Shown piece by piece: positions 25,881-34,647 of a DNA stretch of 64,000 nt. The stretch's first letter is position 1. Each line of letters opens with the position of its first letter. The stretch lies in the NCBI RefSeq assembly GCF_014192015.1, contig NZ_JACHXJ010000001.1, positions 1,798,001 to 1,862,000 on the forward strand, written 5' to 3'. The notes below the pieces were generated by a model. The model worked only from the letters and a program-made list of their open reading frames with translations, was not told the origin of the DNA and made no database searches. The translations under genes were made by a program, and so were the position numbers. The DNA comes from Paenibacillus rhizosphaerae. Lineage in GTDB: Bacteria > Bacillota > Bacilli > Paenibacillales > Paenibacillaceae.

Positions 25881-26194
25881 TGGCCTGGATGCTGCTTATC
25901 GCTGCCGGATTGCTTGAAATCGTCGGAGTGATCGGAATCAAAAGGGTATCGGTACAAAATAACTGGACCAATAACCTCATTCTTATCGGCGGTTTCATTG
26001 CGAGCTTTTCATTGCTGGTCAGAGCGATCGAGTCGATCCCTCTGTCGACGGCATATACAGTTTGGACCGGGATCGGGTCGGTTGGAGCGGCCGTTGTAGG
26101 CATGGTGTTTTTCAAGGAAACGAAAACGCCGGTTCGCCTGTTTTGCATCATGGGCGTTATCGGCTGTGTCATCGGGCTTCGGCTTGTGGAGTAA
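25880..26194 (+). CDS. SMR-family exporter subunit (YkkD/GdnD-like)
   Basis: 104 residues, four membrane helices. GLLEIVGVIGIKRVS holds the conserved Glu, and IPLSTAYTVWTGIGSVGAAV is the partner-type signature. Start and preceding stop share TGATG, so translation is coupled and a heterodimer with the upstream protein is expected. Confidence 0.9.
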   Translation: MAWMLLIAAGLLEIVGVIGIKRVSVQNNWTNNLILIGGFIASFSLLVRAIESIPLSTAYTVWTGIGSVGAAVVGMVFFKETKTPVRLFCIMGVIGCVIGLRLVE

Positions 26195-26225
26195 ACCGCA
26201 GTATACCTGAATATGGCATCGGTGC

Positions 26226-26250
26226 AAACCCCCGCTTTGCGGGGGTTTTT
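26226..26250 (+). terminator. Intrinsic terminator
   Basis: Perfect stem AACCCCCGC / GCGGGGGTT with a 3-base loop and a T5 run, 32 bp after the SMR operon. Confidence 0.92.
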
Positions 26251-26382
26251 CGTGCTGAGATCCGAAATGCGGGGCGGGTTGTGCCAAACCGCTGGACAAG
26301 AAAAAACGGTTTCATGCCGGAAATGATCATCGATTGTTCAGGTTTTACATACATATTTCATGAACATGGAACGTTTTTAACA

Positions 26383-26392
26383 AAACCGGTTT
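26383..26392. promoter_or_regulatory. Candidate LacI-family operator upstream of lacI
   Basis: AAACCGGTTT is a perfect 10-base palindrome with a central CG, the usual form of LacI/GalR sites, 64 bp before the regulator start. A related CATTAAACCG sequence lies just before the binding-protein gene. Confidence 0.45.
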
Positions 26393-26455
26393 AATGTAGG
26401 ACTTGTACTTGAGACAAATTCCAAGCCAAGACATGAAGGAGAGGATTAGGCGAAC

Positions 26456-27478
26456 GTGGTTACGATTGCTGATGTAGCAAAAGCTGCGGGGGTTTCGAAA
26501 GGTACGGTATCCAGCGTGTTCAGCAAGAAACGTCCCATCAGCAAAGAGGTCACGCAGCGTGTGCTTAAGGCGGCAGAGGAATTGAACTACAGGCCGAATT
26601 ACTGGGCAAGGAGCCTCGTAAACCGGAAAACCAACATTATCGGGCTGAACATGCGAAGCGAGAAAATGCCGCTGGACGCGTTCCAGCACGACCTGCTCGA
26701 CGGCATGATGGAGGTTTGTTATGAACATGGATACCGGATATTGATTAACATTTTGCAGCCTTCCCTGCTGAAGCAGGTGGAGCTTATCGCTTCAGATCCG
26801 GTGGACGGCGAAATTTTGCTCGACCCGATTCATGATGACCCCCGAATTGAAGATCGGCTGAAGCGACACGTCCCCATCGTTGTGGTAGGACGCCCATCAG
26901 GTGAACGGGCCGGACAGGTATGCTCCGTCGATAACGACAATATCGCGGCAGCTGCCAAAGCGGTTAGGCTTCTGCTGTCGCAAGGGCACCAGCAGATTTT
27001 ATTTCTCAACTCGGCGAAGGACCGGACTGTGGCGGAGGATCGGGAGCTGGGTTATTATTTGGCCCATCGCGAAGCCGGTGTTAATCCGCTGGCAGGACTA
27101 ATCCTAAACAAACCGGATGACGATGGAACCTCGATCCGCTTCGGATACGAGATGACCCTGCAGATGCTTCGCGAACACTCGGGAATTTCCGCCGTCCTGG
27201 CGGACAACGAATCGATGGCGATGGGCATTTATCAAGCGGCGGAAGAGCTTGGTCTTGTCATACCCGGAGATCTTTCGGTCATCGCTTTCAGCGGCGGCGA
27301 GCATTTCCCGCCCGCGATGCATCCGCCATTAACCGGGATGAGGCTGGATGCAAGAACGATCGGCATGGAAGCCGCCCGCCTGCTCATCGAGCAGGTGACT
27401 ACTGGCGCAGCTGGGGTTAAGCGGATACTCCTTCCGTCCGAACTGGTCGAGCGCGGATCCTGCGCATGCACCCATTAA
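26456..27478 (+). CDS. LacI-family transcriptional regulator
   Basis: 340 residues. The N-terminal helix-turn-helix and hinge (TIADVAKAAGVSKGTVSSVF, about residues 3-22) and a periplasmic-binding-like effector domain (about 60-335) are typical. It probably represses the downstream ABC importer until a sugar-like ligand binds. The start is GTG with AAGGAGAGG rather far upstream (about 10-15 bases), so translation may be weak. Confidence 0.92.
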   Translation: MVTIADVAKAAGVSKGTVSSVFSKKRPISKEVTQRVLKAAEELNYRPNYWARSLVNRKTNIIGLNMRSEKMPLDAFQHDLLDGMMEVCYEHGYRILINILQPSLLKQVELIASDPVDGEILLDPIHDDPRIEDRLKRHVPIVVVGRPSGERAGQVCSVDNDNIAAAAKAVRLLLSQGHQQILFLNSAKDRTVAEDRELGYYLAHREAGVNPLAGLILNKPDDDGTSIRFGYEMTLQMLREHSGISAVLADNESMAMGIYQAAEELGLVIPGDLSVIAFSGGEHFPPAMHPPLTGMRLDARTIGMEAARLLIEQVTTGAAGVKRILLPSELVERGSCACTH

Positions 27479-27486
27479 ACCGTTAA
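27473..27486. promoter_or_regulatory. Second candidate LacI-family site
   Basis: CATTAAACCGTTAA overlaps the lacI stop codon and resembles the reverse complement of the site at 26383 (CATTAAACCGGTTT). It lies 45 bp before the binding-protein start. Weak evidence. Confidence 0.33.
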
Positions 27487-27530
27487 CACATTGCTATCTA
27501 TAACAAAAATCATTGTTGGAGGTGTTTTGA

Positions 27531-28955
27531 ATGAAAAGAAAGTCAGGCATTTTGATGGTAACGATGCTGGCGGGTTCACTCCTGCTCTCGGCATGCAGCA
27601 GCAGCGGTGGAAGCGACACGGGTACGACGGCGGAAGGGGGAGCGGATTCCGGCAAGCAGCCGGAAATGAAGCTTCGCATTCTCTCTGCCAACGTCGGCGG
27701 GAAAACCCCGGATGAGATGAAACAGTTCGAGGCCGAGATTAAGCGGTTAACCGGCATTGACGTAACGATCGAAAAGCCGGCGAGCGACTACGACCAGAAA
27801 GTCCTGACCGTACTGGGTTCGGGTGAGAAATACGATCTGATTGAGCTCAGCGATCTGGGCAAGCTGGATCAGTTTGTCGGTCAGGGAGCGGTGACGGATC
27901 TAAGCGATTTTGTTAAGGGTTCGAGCACGCTCTCCGATCCGAAGGTAATTCCTACTGCCGAATGGGATCAGCTAAAAGACAAAGATGGCAAAATCCATGC
28001 CGTTTTCACGAAATTCCAGGGCGGCACGATGCCGATCGTCCGTAAGGACTGGCTCGATAAGCTGCATCTCCAGGAGCCGAAAACGCTGGACGACTATTAT
28101 CAGGTGCTGAAAGCTTTTAAAGAGCAGGATCCGGATGGCAACGGCAAAAACGACACTTACGGCTTGAGCACGTCCGGATTATATGACATCCAGGGGTTCA
28201 TGAGCGCGGCCGGATTGAAGTACCGCTATGTGATGAAGGACGACAAACGGACGATCCCGTATGCTTCCGACGAAGCGATCCCGATGTATGAATGGTTTGC
28301 CAAGCTGGTTAAGGAAGGCATCATGGATCCGAACTTCGTAACGAACGATACGGGCAAAATGCGCAACCTGTTCCTGACTGACCGGGTCGGCATGGTGACG
28401 TATTGGGATGCCTGGGTCGGCATGTTCAACAACCTGCGTAAAGAGCAGGATCCGAATACAACATTCCAGGCAGAAGCGATCGCCAGCGCCGCCGGTCCGG
28501 ACGGCAAGATCCTGATGCGCCGGGGCGATCCTGACTTCTGGATCGTGCCGCAAAATGCGCCGCATGTGGAAGCGGCCGAGAAATTCCTGGAATTCTGGAA
28601 CTCCCAGGACGGCATCACCCTCGGCAGCCTCGGCATTAAAGATGTTGATTATACCGAGAGCAATGGCCAATATACGCTGACGGCGGAGGGCAAGGAGCAC
28701 AACATGGACCATGGCGTGCCGTTCTGGTACAACGAAAACATCAAGTCCCCGTTTGACAAGTTGCCCGGTGTCGAAGCCGCCCAAGAACTGGTCAAGCAGA
28801 ATGCAACGCTGGAATTAGCCCTGCCGGGCTGGCCGGACGCGGAAAAAATCGTGCAAAATTACGCGCTGAAGGCCATGTCCGGCGAAATGCCCGCCGCCGA
28901 TGCCGTCAAGAAAATGCGGGAGGAACTGAAGAGCGCGAATTTGATCGACGAATAG
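27531..28955 (+). CDS. ABC importer solute-binding lipoprotein (LplA/family 1)
   Basis: 474 residues with a lipoprotein signal ending LLSACSSSGG (lipid Cys22), a Gly/Ser/Thr linker and a family 1 binding fold. The stretch PDGNGKNDTYGLSTSGLYDI is a typical LplA/Paenibacillus feature with a calcium-like DPDGNGKND loop. It captures an oligosaccharide or related solute outside the membrane. It has a GGAGGTG ribosome site and heads the transport genes. Confidence 0.92.
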   Translation: MKRKSGILMVTMLAGSLLLSACSSSGGSDTGTTAEGGADSGKQPEMKLRILSANVGGKTPDEMKQFEAEIKRLTGIDVTIEKPASDYDQKVLTVLGSGEKYDLIELSDLGKLDQFVGQGAVTDLSDFVKGSSTLSDPKVIPTAEWDQLKDKDGKIHAVFTKFQGGTMPIVRKDWLDKLHLQEPKTLDDYYQVLKAFKEQDPDGNGKNDTYGLSTSGLYDIQGFMSAAGLKYRYVMKDDKRTIPYASDEAIPMYEWFAKLVKEGIMDPNFVTNDTGKMRNLFLTDRVGMVTYWDAWVGMFNNLRKEQDPNTTFQAEAIASAAGPDGKILMRRGDPDFWIVPQNAPHVEAAEKFLEFWNSQDGITLGSLGIKDVDYTESNGQYTLTAEGKEHNMDHGVPFWYNENIKSPFDKLPGVEAAQELVKQNATLELALPGWPDAEKIVQNYALKAMSGEMPAADAVKKMREELKSANLIDE

Positions 28956-28985
28956 CTCCCGCGGTTTGATTTTACCCGATAGGAT

Positions 28986-29879
28986 GTGACGTTAGACAAG
29001 ATGAGAGCGATTCGTAAATACGGCGTACTCTATGCCATGATGCTTCCCGTCGTCATTTACTTTATCATTTACGGTTATTATCCGCTCGCGAGGGGCCTGC
29101 AGATCAGTTTTCAGGACTACAAGCTGATGGGAGAGCGTCCCTATATCGGATTCGCGAACTATGCTGCGGTGTGGCATGATCCGTTTTTCTGGAAAGCGCT
29201 GGGCAATACGGTGGTGATCGGGGGAGGCATTCTGGTCTTCGGATTTGTCGCCCCCCTGGTGATCGCCTTGTCCCTGAATGAAGTCATGACGGCATGGTTT
29301 AAAAAAACGGCGCAGATGCTGCTCTATATCCCGCATTTGTTGTCCTGGGTCGTGATCGGGGGAATGTGGATTTTCCTCCTTTCGCCCGACACGGGGATCG
29401 TCAATTTGGTGCTGCACAAGGTGGCCGGCATTGAGCCTATCCATTTTCTGGCCGAGTCCACCTGGGCGAGATGGGTCATGATCCTGGTCTCGACGTGGAA
29501 AGACATGGGGTACAGCTGTATCCTTTTTCTGGCCGCAATCGTTTCGATCAATCCGTCCCTGTACGAAGCGGCCCGCATGGACGGGGCCACCAGAGGGCAG
29601 CTTGTGCGTTTTGTGACGCTTCCCCAGCTGAAAGGAACGATGAAAGTGATTATCCTGCTGAATACGCTCGGGGTGCTGAGAATCTTCGACCAGGTCTTTG
29701 TCCTCCGCAATCCGTCGACCTCTTCCCAGGTCGATGTGCTGATGATGTACACGTTTCAAAAAGGCATCATGGAAATGCAGGTCGGCGTAGGGGCGGCCGC
29801 GAGCTTTTTCGTGCTGGTCTTTACGCTGATATTGACGCTTGCCGTGCGGACACTAACCCGATTTGACGAGGTGGAATAG
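28986..29879 (+). CDS. ABC importer permease (LplB/UgpA type)
   Basis: 297 residues with six membrane segments and the permease EAA loop (YEAARMDGATRGQLVRFVTL, about residues 194-213) that docks the ATPase. The GTG at 28986 gives the longest frame but its ribosome site is close; ATG 29001 is an alternative. It pairs with the next permease and the upstream binding protein. No ATPase gene is present, so a shared MsmX-type ATPase is inferred. Confidence 0.9.
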   Translation: MTLDKMRAIRKYGVLYAMMLPVVIYFIIYGYYPLARGLQISFQDYKLMGERPYIGFANYAAVWHDPFFWKALGNTVVIGGGILVFGFVAPLVIALSLNEVMTAWFKKTAQMLLYIPHLLSWVVIGGMWIFLLSPDTGIVNLVLHKVAGIEPIHFLAESTWARWVMILVSTWKDMGYSCILFLAAIVSINPSLYEAARMDGATRGQLVRFVTLPQLKGTMKVIILLNTLGVLRIFDQVFVLRNPSTSSQVDVLMMYTFQKGIMEMQVGVGAAASFFVLVFTLILTLAVRTLTRFDEVE

Positions 29880-30755
29880 ATGATGAAACATGCGAATTAC
29901 GGTTTGAACGCCAAACGGATGACGGTGTTCGATTGGCTTAACGCCTTGTTCATTATCTGCCTGATGCTGACGATGATCATTCCCTTCCTGAACGTCGTAT
30001 CGCTCTCGCTGTCCTCCGGGGTTGCGTCCATGAGGCCGGATATTATCCTGTTTCCCAAAGAATTCAGCCTGGATGGATACCGCACGATCTGGAACAGCCT
30101 GGATCTATGGCGCCCTTTCTTGAACAGCACGATCGTGACCGTCTTCGGAACGCTGCTGCATGTGCTGCTGTCGTCGCTGGCGGGCTATGTGCTGATTCAT
30201 CCCCGGGTACCTGGAAAACGGCTGATGATCACCTTCATCCTGATTACGATGATGATTCCGCAGGAGGCAGTGCTGATTCCACTGTATGTGGTCAACAAGG
30301 ACTTTCATCTGATCAACACGCTGACCGTGCTGGTGCTGTCCGGACTCGTCTCGGGATTTTCGATTCTACTGATGCGGAACTTCTTTATGAGCATCCCCTA
30401 CGAAATTTCGGAATCCGCCAAGATCGACGGTGCGGGCGACTTCTGGATCTTCGCGGCCATATATATGAGGCTGGCGACCGCCGGATTGGCTACCGTGACG
30501 CTGTTTGAGTTCGTGGGACGCTGGAACATGTTCACAGCACCGCTGATCTTCATCAATGACAGTTCAAAATATACGCTGCAGGTGGCTCTGAAAGCCATGA
30601 TTATCGATTCAAGCACGTCTTCCAGCAACTACCTCATCACCACAAATGTGAAAATGGCCGGAATCATCATTGCCATCCTGCCGCTGATCGTTATTTATCC
30701 GTTTGTGCAGCGGTTCTTTATGAAAGGGATCATGCTGGGTGCCACGAAAGAATAA
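29880..30755 (+). CDS. ABC importer permease (LplC/UgpE type)
   Basis: 291 residues, six membrane segments, EAA loop ISESAKIDGAGDFWIFAAIY (about residues 179-198). The N-terminus and the C-terminal QRFFMKGIMLGATKE are characteristic of the LplC group. GAGGTGG precedes the ATG, which follows the previous stop directly. Confidence 0.92.
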   Translation: MMKHANYGLNAKRMTVFDWLNALFIICLMLTMIIPFLNVVSLSLSSGVASMRPDIILFPKEFSLDGYRTIWNSLDLWRPFLNSTIVTVFGTLLHVLLSSLAGYVLIHPRVPGKRLMITFILITMMIPQEAVLIPLYVVNKDFHLINTLTVLVLSGLVSGFSILLMRNFFMSIPYEISESAKIDGAGDFWIFAAIYMRLATAGLATVTLFEFVGRWNMFTAPLIFINDSSKYTLQVALKAMIIDSSTSSSNYLITTNVKMAGIIIAILPLIVIYPFVQRFFMKGIMLGATKE

Positions 30756-30778
30756 TCGAACGAAAGAGGGGAGCACGT

Positions 30779-32080
30779 ATGCAGGCACATGTGAAAGAGA
30801 CGGAATCTTTGCCGGTCGTAACGATCGGGCGGCAAGTGAACATATCTCCGGAAGAGGAGAAAACGTACCTGGAAGTGAGCTTTGACGTTCCGGCCGATGC
30901 CGAACGGATCAGCGTCGCCTATCAATATGACCGTGCAGACGGGAAGACGGTGATCGACCTCGGCCTGCGCTCACCGGAGCGGATCGTCGGCTGGAGCGGC
31001 GGCGCCAGAACGGAAATGTTCGTCGGGCTGGAAACCGCGACGCCCGGATATGCATCGGGCGATATCGCCGCAGGAGAGTGGGCCGTTCTGCTGGGAGCTT
31101 ATAAAGTGCCGGATGCAGGAACGGAAGTTTCGGTCTCCATCCGGATTCATTTGAAGCATAAACGATGGATTTCGGGCGATCTGCATGCCCATACGTATTA
31201 CAGCGACGGCAAACACAGCGTCGGCGAGGTGTCCCGCTTGTGTCTGGACAAAGGACTTGCCTTTCTTGCCATGACCGACCATAATACGTTCTCCCAAAAC
31301 CGGAACACCCAGGCAAAGGCGGAAGAGCTGCTGCTCATCCCAGGCGTCGAGATGACCAATTATAAGGGTCATGCGAATTTGCTCGGACAGCTGGATGCAC
31401 TTGAGGATTTCAGGGTGTATACGGTGGAGCAAGCTTCGGAACAGCTGGCCAAAGGAAGGAAAAGGGGAGCGCTTGCGGTGCTGAATCATCCTTTCTGTCC
31501 GGACTGCCCGTGGGAATTCGGCTTCGACGTTCCGTTCGACGCGATCGAGGTATGGAACGGGCCGTGGCGGGAACTAAACGAAAAGGCGGTACACTGGTGG
31601 CAGGAGCGTCTGGCCGAAGGACGTCGGATCGTGGCTGTGGGAGGGAGCGATTTCCACGGTCCCCATCCTTGGGTTCAGCATGGACGGCCGACCGCGCACG
31701 TGCGGGCGGAGTCGCTAACCACAGCCGGTATTCTGGAAGGAATTCGCCGGGGAAATGTTGTACTGACGCTGGATCCGGACTCCACGTTTATCGATTTTCA
31801 GATCAATGGTGCTTATGCCGGGGATCAGCTGCAGCGGAACGCTGAGTGTGGGACCGTTCTTCTTGAAGCCGTGATCCGCCGGGCCCGAGGAGATCAGATC
31901 AGCCTATGGTCCGACCGGGGGCTGGAGCGACAGTGGACGGCAGCGAATGACGTGCTAACCTTGACCTGCGAGCTGCCTCAGGACCGGCTCTTTTACCGGA
32001 TGGAGTCCAGACGCGATATGGGGGAACTGGGGGCACAGGTAATGACCTGCCTGACCAACCCGATTTATCTAAATGAATAA
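30779..32080 (+). CDS. PHP-domain metallohydrolase (CehA/McbA family)
   Basis: 433 residues. An N-terminal beta-rich domain (about 1-128) is followed by a PHP domain starting GDLHAHTYYSDGKHS (about residue 133) with metal-binding His residues, then MTDHNTF, PGVEMTN, LNHPFC and GGSDFHG. These are the CehA/McbA-type metal ligands; such enzymes hydrolyse phosphodiesters or other esters. As the last gene of the importer operon it probably processes the imported compound. Substrate unknown. Confidence 0.87.
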   Translation: MQAHVKETESLPVVTIGRQVNISPEEEKTYLEVSFDVPADAERISVAYQYDRADGKTVIDLGLRSPERIVGWSGGARTEMFVGLETATPGYASGDIAAGEWAVLLGAYKVPDAGTEVSVSIRIHLKHKRWISGDLHAHTYYSDGKHSVGEVSRLCLDKGLAFLAMTDHNTFSQNRNTQAKAEELLLIPGVEMTNYKGHANLLGQLDALEDFRVYTVEQASEQLAKGRKRGALAVLNHPFCPDCPWEFGFDVPFDAIEVWNGPWRELNEKAVHWWQERLAEGRRIVAVGGSDFHGPHPWVQHGRPTAHVRAESLTTAGILEGIRRGNVVLTLDPDSTFIDFQINGAYAGDQLQRNAECGTVLLEAVIRRARGDQISLWSDRGLERQWTAANDVLTLTCELPQDRLFYRMESRRDMGELGAQVMTCLTNPIYLNE

Positions 32081-32123
32081 TTATTGAACTACTTTTATAG
32101 CTCGTCACCAACAGGCTATGCCA

Positions 32124-32161
32124 AAAAGGGTCATTCCGCGTTCCTCGCGAATGGCCCTTTT
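32124..32161 (+). terminator. Intrinsic terminator, bidirectional
   Basis: Stem AAAAGGGTCATTCCGCG / CGCGAATGGCCCTTTT with a TTCCT loop between the converging PHP and alkA genes. Confidence 0.88.
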
Positions 32162-32182
32162 CGATGTGTTCTTGGGATAAAC

Positions 32183-33301
32183 CTAGTACAAGACTCTCCA
32201 CAGGTAAAAGGTGGCGTATGACTCCCAGCCCGACCAGCCTGCGGACATCTGCCGGATTTCCGCCTTGGATGGCTTACTGTCTCTCCCTAAGATATGCTTC
32301 ATGGCGTTGTGCAGCCCGACATCGTCGATCGGAAACGCCGACGGAAACCGCAGGCACCGCATGGATACGTAGTTGGCTGTCCATGGCCCGATCCCCCGGA
32401 TGCTCGTCAGCATCTTTTCTGCCGCCTGATGGCTTCCCGATTGAAGCAGCCCCAGCTTGCTAAGCTCGCCGGAAGTGATTCGCTTCGCGGTATCGATGAG
32501 GTACTCGCATTTTTTGACCGTCATCCGCAGCACAGCAAGATCTTCCGCCGAACAGGCCGCGATTTTGTCCGGTGTCGGATAAATCCAGTACGTTTCGCCC
32601 TCGCACTCCACACTCCTTCCGAAGTTCTCCACCAGGCGTCTTTTCAGCGTATAGGCATAGGTCAGGTTGATTTGCTGTCCAAGGATTCCCCAAGTGACGG
32701 CCTCGAACAAATCGGGGATGCCGACGGTCCGCAAGCCTCGAAAGGATTGCACGGGATCTTTCAGAAGGGGATCGGATTCCGCCAATCGGTAGAAAGGGGC
32801 GATATCCCGGTCGAGATCGAACCATTCCCGAACATAACGGGCCACCTCGGCGCGTACCCATTTGCGGGAAGGGGCCGTTTCGCCAAGAAAACGGACCACC
32901 AGCTCCCGGCAGTCCCCGGCACGGATTTCGATCACCGGTGTCTCGTCAGCGACGGACAGCGCTTTGTAAATCCGACCGTTGTCAATCCGGTGCAGGCACT
33001 CATTGGTGGAGCGCAGCAAATATTTGAAGTTTTCCTCGAAATTGAACTCCGCCGGGATGAAGAGCTTGATCTCGTGTTTATGATCCTCCCAAGAGCCGCG
33101 GGGAAGGGTGGAGCAGCACTTTCTGCATGGACGGTATCCCGCAAGCTCGGCTTCTTCCCTGGTATGAAAGCGGATCGTATTTTCAGGTTTGGGATGACCG
33201 CTGCACCATGGAGTGCAGTAAATGTGCATCGTCGTAACGCCCGTAAAATAAGGAGCGTCCCAAACCGAATGCATCGTCTCTTGTCGGCATTGAGTGGACA
33301 C
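32183..33301 (-). CDS. alkA: Ada-type zinc domain fused to AlkA DNA glycosylase
   Basis: 372 residues. Residues about 15-65 resemble the Ada N-terminal zinc domain, with Cys pairs in IYCTPWC and YRPCRKCC. Residues about 75-185 form the AlkA N-terminal domain, and 190-372 the HhH-GPD glycosylase, with SIRGIGPWTANYVSMR as the hairpin and FPIDDVG holding the catalytic Asp. It excises 3-methyladenine and related lesions. The Ada-like segment could sense methylphosphotriesters. The start is GTG with AAAGGAGG 7 bases upstream. Divergent from adaA, with an Ada-box-like promoter. Confidence 0.88.
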   Translation of the reverse strand: MSTQCRQETMHSVWDAPYFTGVTTMHIYCTPWCSGHPKPENTIRFHTREEAELAGYRPCRKCCSTLPRGSWEDHKHEIKLFIPAEFNFEENFKYLLRSTNECLHRIDNGRIYKALSVADETPVIEIRAGDCRELVVRFLGETAPSRKWVRAEVARYVREWFDLDRDIAPFYRLAESDPLLKDPVQSFRGLRTVGIPDLFEAVTWGILGQQINLTYAYTLKRRLVENFGRSVECEGETYWIYPTPDKIAACSAEDLAVLRMTVKKCEYLIDTAKRITSGELSKLGLLQSGSHQAAEKMLTSIRGIGPWTANYVSMRCLRFPSAFPIDDVGLHNAMKHILGRDSKPSKAEIRQMSAGWSGWESYATFYLWRVLY

Positions 33302-33337
33302 TGGAGGCCCTCCTTTACATCTTGCTTACGTTACCAG

Positions 33338-33361
33338 TGTATACCGAAACCGCTGCGCTTT
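33338..33361 (-). promoter_or_regulatory. Ada-box-like promoter of alkA
   Basis: On the minus strand AAAGCGCA (33361-33354), the Escherichia coli Ada-box core, is followed after exactly 10 bases by TATACA (33343-33338). It would place Ada at the -35 position. The facing adaA promoter has the same geometry. Confidence 0.5.
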
Positions 33362-33400
33362 CATTTCGATATCTTGCTTTTACATTCCCAAGTCCATCCC

Positions 33401-33424
33401 AAGCGGCACAAAGAAGGGTATACT
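33401..33424 (+). promoter_or_regulatory. Ada-box-like promoter of adaA operon
   Basis: AAGCGGCA (33401-33408), then exactly 10 bases, then TATACT (33419-33424). The box differs from AAAGCGCA by a shifted G but the spacing equals that of the alkA side. Confidence 0.45.
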
Positions 33425-33443
33425 GGGGGTGGAGGTGAGGCTG

Positions 33444-34109
33444 ATGAGAGATCCATGGAATGACCGGGATACAGACCCGGCCGAGATGAAGCGCCGGATA
33501 AAAGAGGATATTCCGGAAGAGAAGTGGCAGGCGATCGTCTCCAACGATGCGGCGTATGATTTCCGTTTCTTTTACGCGGTCAGCACGACGGGGATTTTCT
33601 GCCGGCCTTCCTGCAAATCCAGACCGCCCAACAAGGAGAACGTACGAATCTTTCAACACGCGGAAGAGGCGCTGGCGGCTCGTTTCCGGCCGTGCAAGCG
33701 GTGCAAGCCGACCGGCGAGAAGCTGCCCGATCAGGAATGGGTGAATCAAATCACCGACTATATCGACCGTCATTTTCGGGATAAGCTGTCTTTGGAACAT
33801 TTAGCTGATGTCTGTCATGGCAGCCCCTTTCATCTGCAGCGGACCTTTAAGCGGGTGCAAGGAATCAGCCCGGTTGAATATATCCAGCGCAAAAGGATAC
33901 AGGAAGCTAAACACCTGCTGGCACACACGGACCAATCCATCACGGAGATTGCCGCAGGGGTTGGGAACCCGAACGTCCCGTATTTTATTACGCTGTTCAA
34001 AAAAATGACCGGCCAAACGCCGCTGGAATTCCGGCAAATATGGCAGCACGGCGCTGCCCAGGAGGTGCAAACGGATGAATATGAACATGACCACGGCAAG
34101 CAAAACTGA
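33444..34109 (+). CDS. adaA: Methylphosphotriester-DNA methyltransferase / AraC-type activator (AdaA)
   Basis: 221 residues. The Ada zinc domain (about 30-100) shows FFYAVSTTGIFCRPSCKSRP and FRPCKRCKP, so all four zinc Cys are present; the first accepts methyl from phosphotriesters. An AraC helix-turn-helix (about 115-210, ITEIAAGVGNPNVPYFITLF) follows. Methylation turns AdaA into an activator of the adaptive response. I chose ATG 33444 with GGAGGTGAGG upstream. It overlaps the next gene by 35 bp and lacks the methyltransferase domain of E. coli Ada, which is encoded separately next door. Confidence 0.93.
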   Translation: MRDPWNDRDTDPAEMKRRIKEDIPEEKWQAIVSNDAAYDFRFFYAVSTTGIFCRPSCKSRPPNKENVRIFQHAEEALAARFRPCKRCKPTGEKLPDQEWVNQITDYIDRHFRDKLSLEHLADVCHGSPFHLQRTFKRVQGISPVEYIQRKRIQEAKHLLAHTDQSITEIAAGVGNPNVPYFITLFKKMTGQTPLEFRQIWQHGAAQEVQTDEYEHDHGKQN

Positions 34110-34647
34110 CCTGGCAGCTCTGTATTGGGACAGGCTCGACGGAAACGGCTGGAGCCTTTATGCGGCCGCCACGGCCCAAGGGCTTGGTTATGTCGGTTCC
34201 CACGGCGGATCGTTTGATGAACTTGAAGCCTGGGCGGCACAGCGTTATCCGAATCATCAATGGGTTCGTGATGAAAAGACAATGTTCCCTTACATCACGG
34301 AAATCACGGAGTATCTCCAGGGAACAAGAGAAGAGTTCACGATCCCGATGGATGACCGGGGCACCCCATTCCAGAGGGAGGTATGGCAGGCACTCTGCTT
34401 TATTCCGTATGGGCAGACCGTAACCTATTCCGAGATCGCTCATCAGATCGGTCGGCCGGCAGCTGTGAGGGCGGTCGGCGCCGCAATTGGAGCCAATCCG
34501 GTACTGATCATGGTGCCCTGCCACCGTGTCATCGGGAAGAACGGGGCGCTTACGGGATACCGCGGCGGACTGGAAATGAAAGAGAGGCTGCTTGCGCTGG
34601 AAGCGGGGCAATCCATCCCGGCTGGGGGACAGCATCATGCCAACTAG
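34075..34647 (+). CDS. adaB: Methylated-DNA-[protein]-cysteine S-methyltransferase (AdaB/Ogt)
   Basis: 190 residues. The active-site motif VPCHRVIG (about residue 145) supplies the methyl-accepting Cys, preceded by GRPAAVRAVGAAIGANP. It directly removes O6-methylguanine damage. The ATG follows AGGAGGTG and the start lies inside adaA. The N-terminal 80 residues are less conserved, as in other members. Confidence 0.93.
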   Translation: MNMNMTTASKTDLAALYWDRLDGNGWSLYAAATAQGLGYVGSHGGSFDELEAWAAQRYPNHQWVRDEKTMFPYITEITEYLQGTREEFTIPMDDRGTPFQREVWQALCFIPYGQTVTYSEIAHQIGRPAAVRAVGAAIGANPVLIMVPCHRVIGKNGALTGYRGGLEMKERLLALEAGQSIPAGGQHHAN

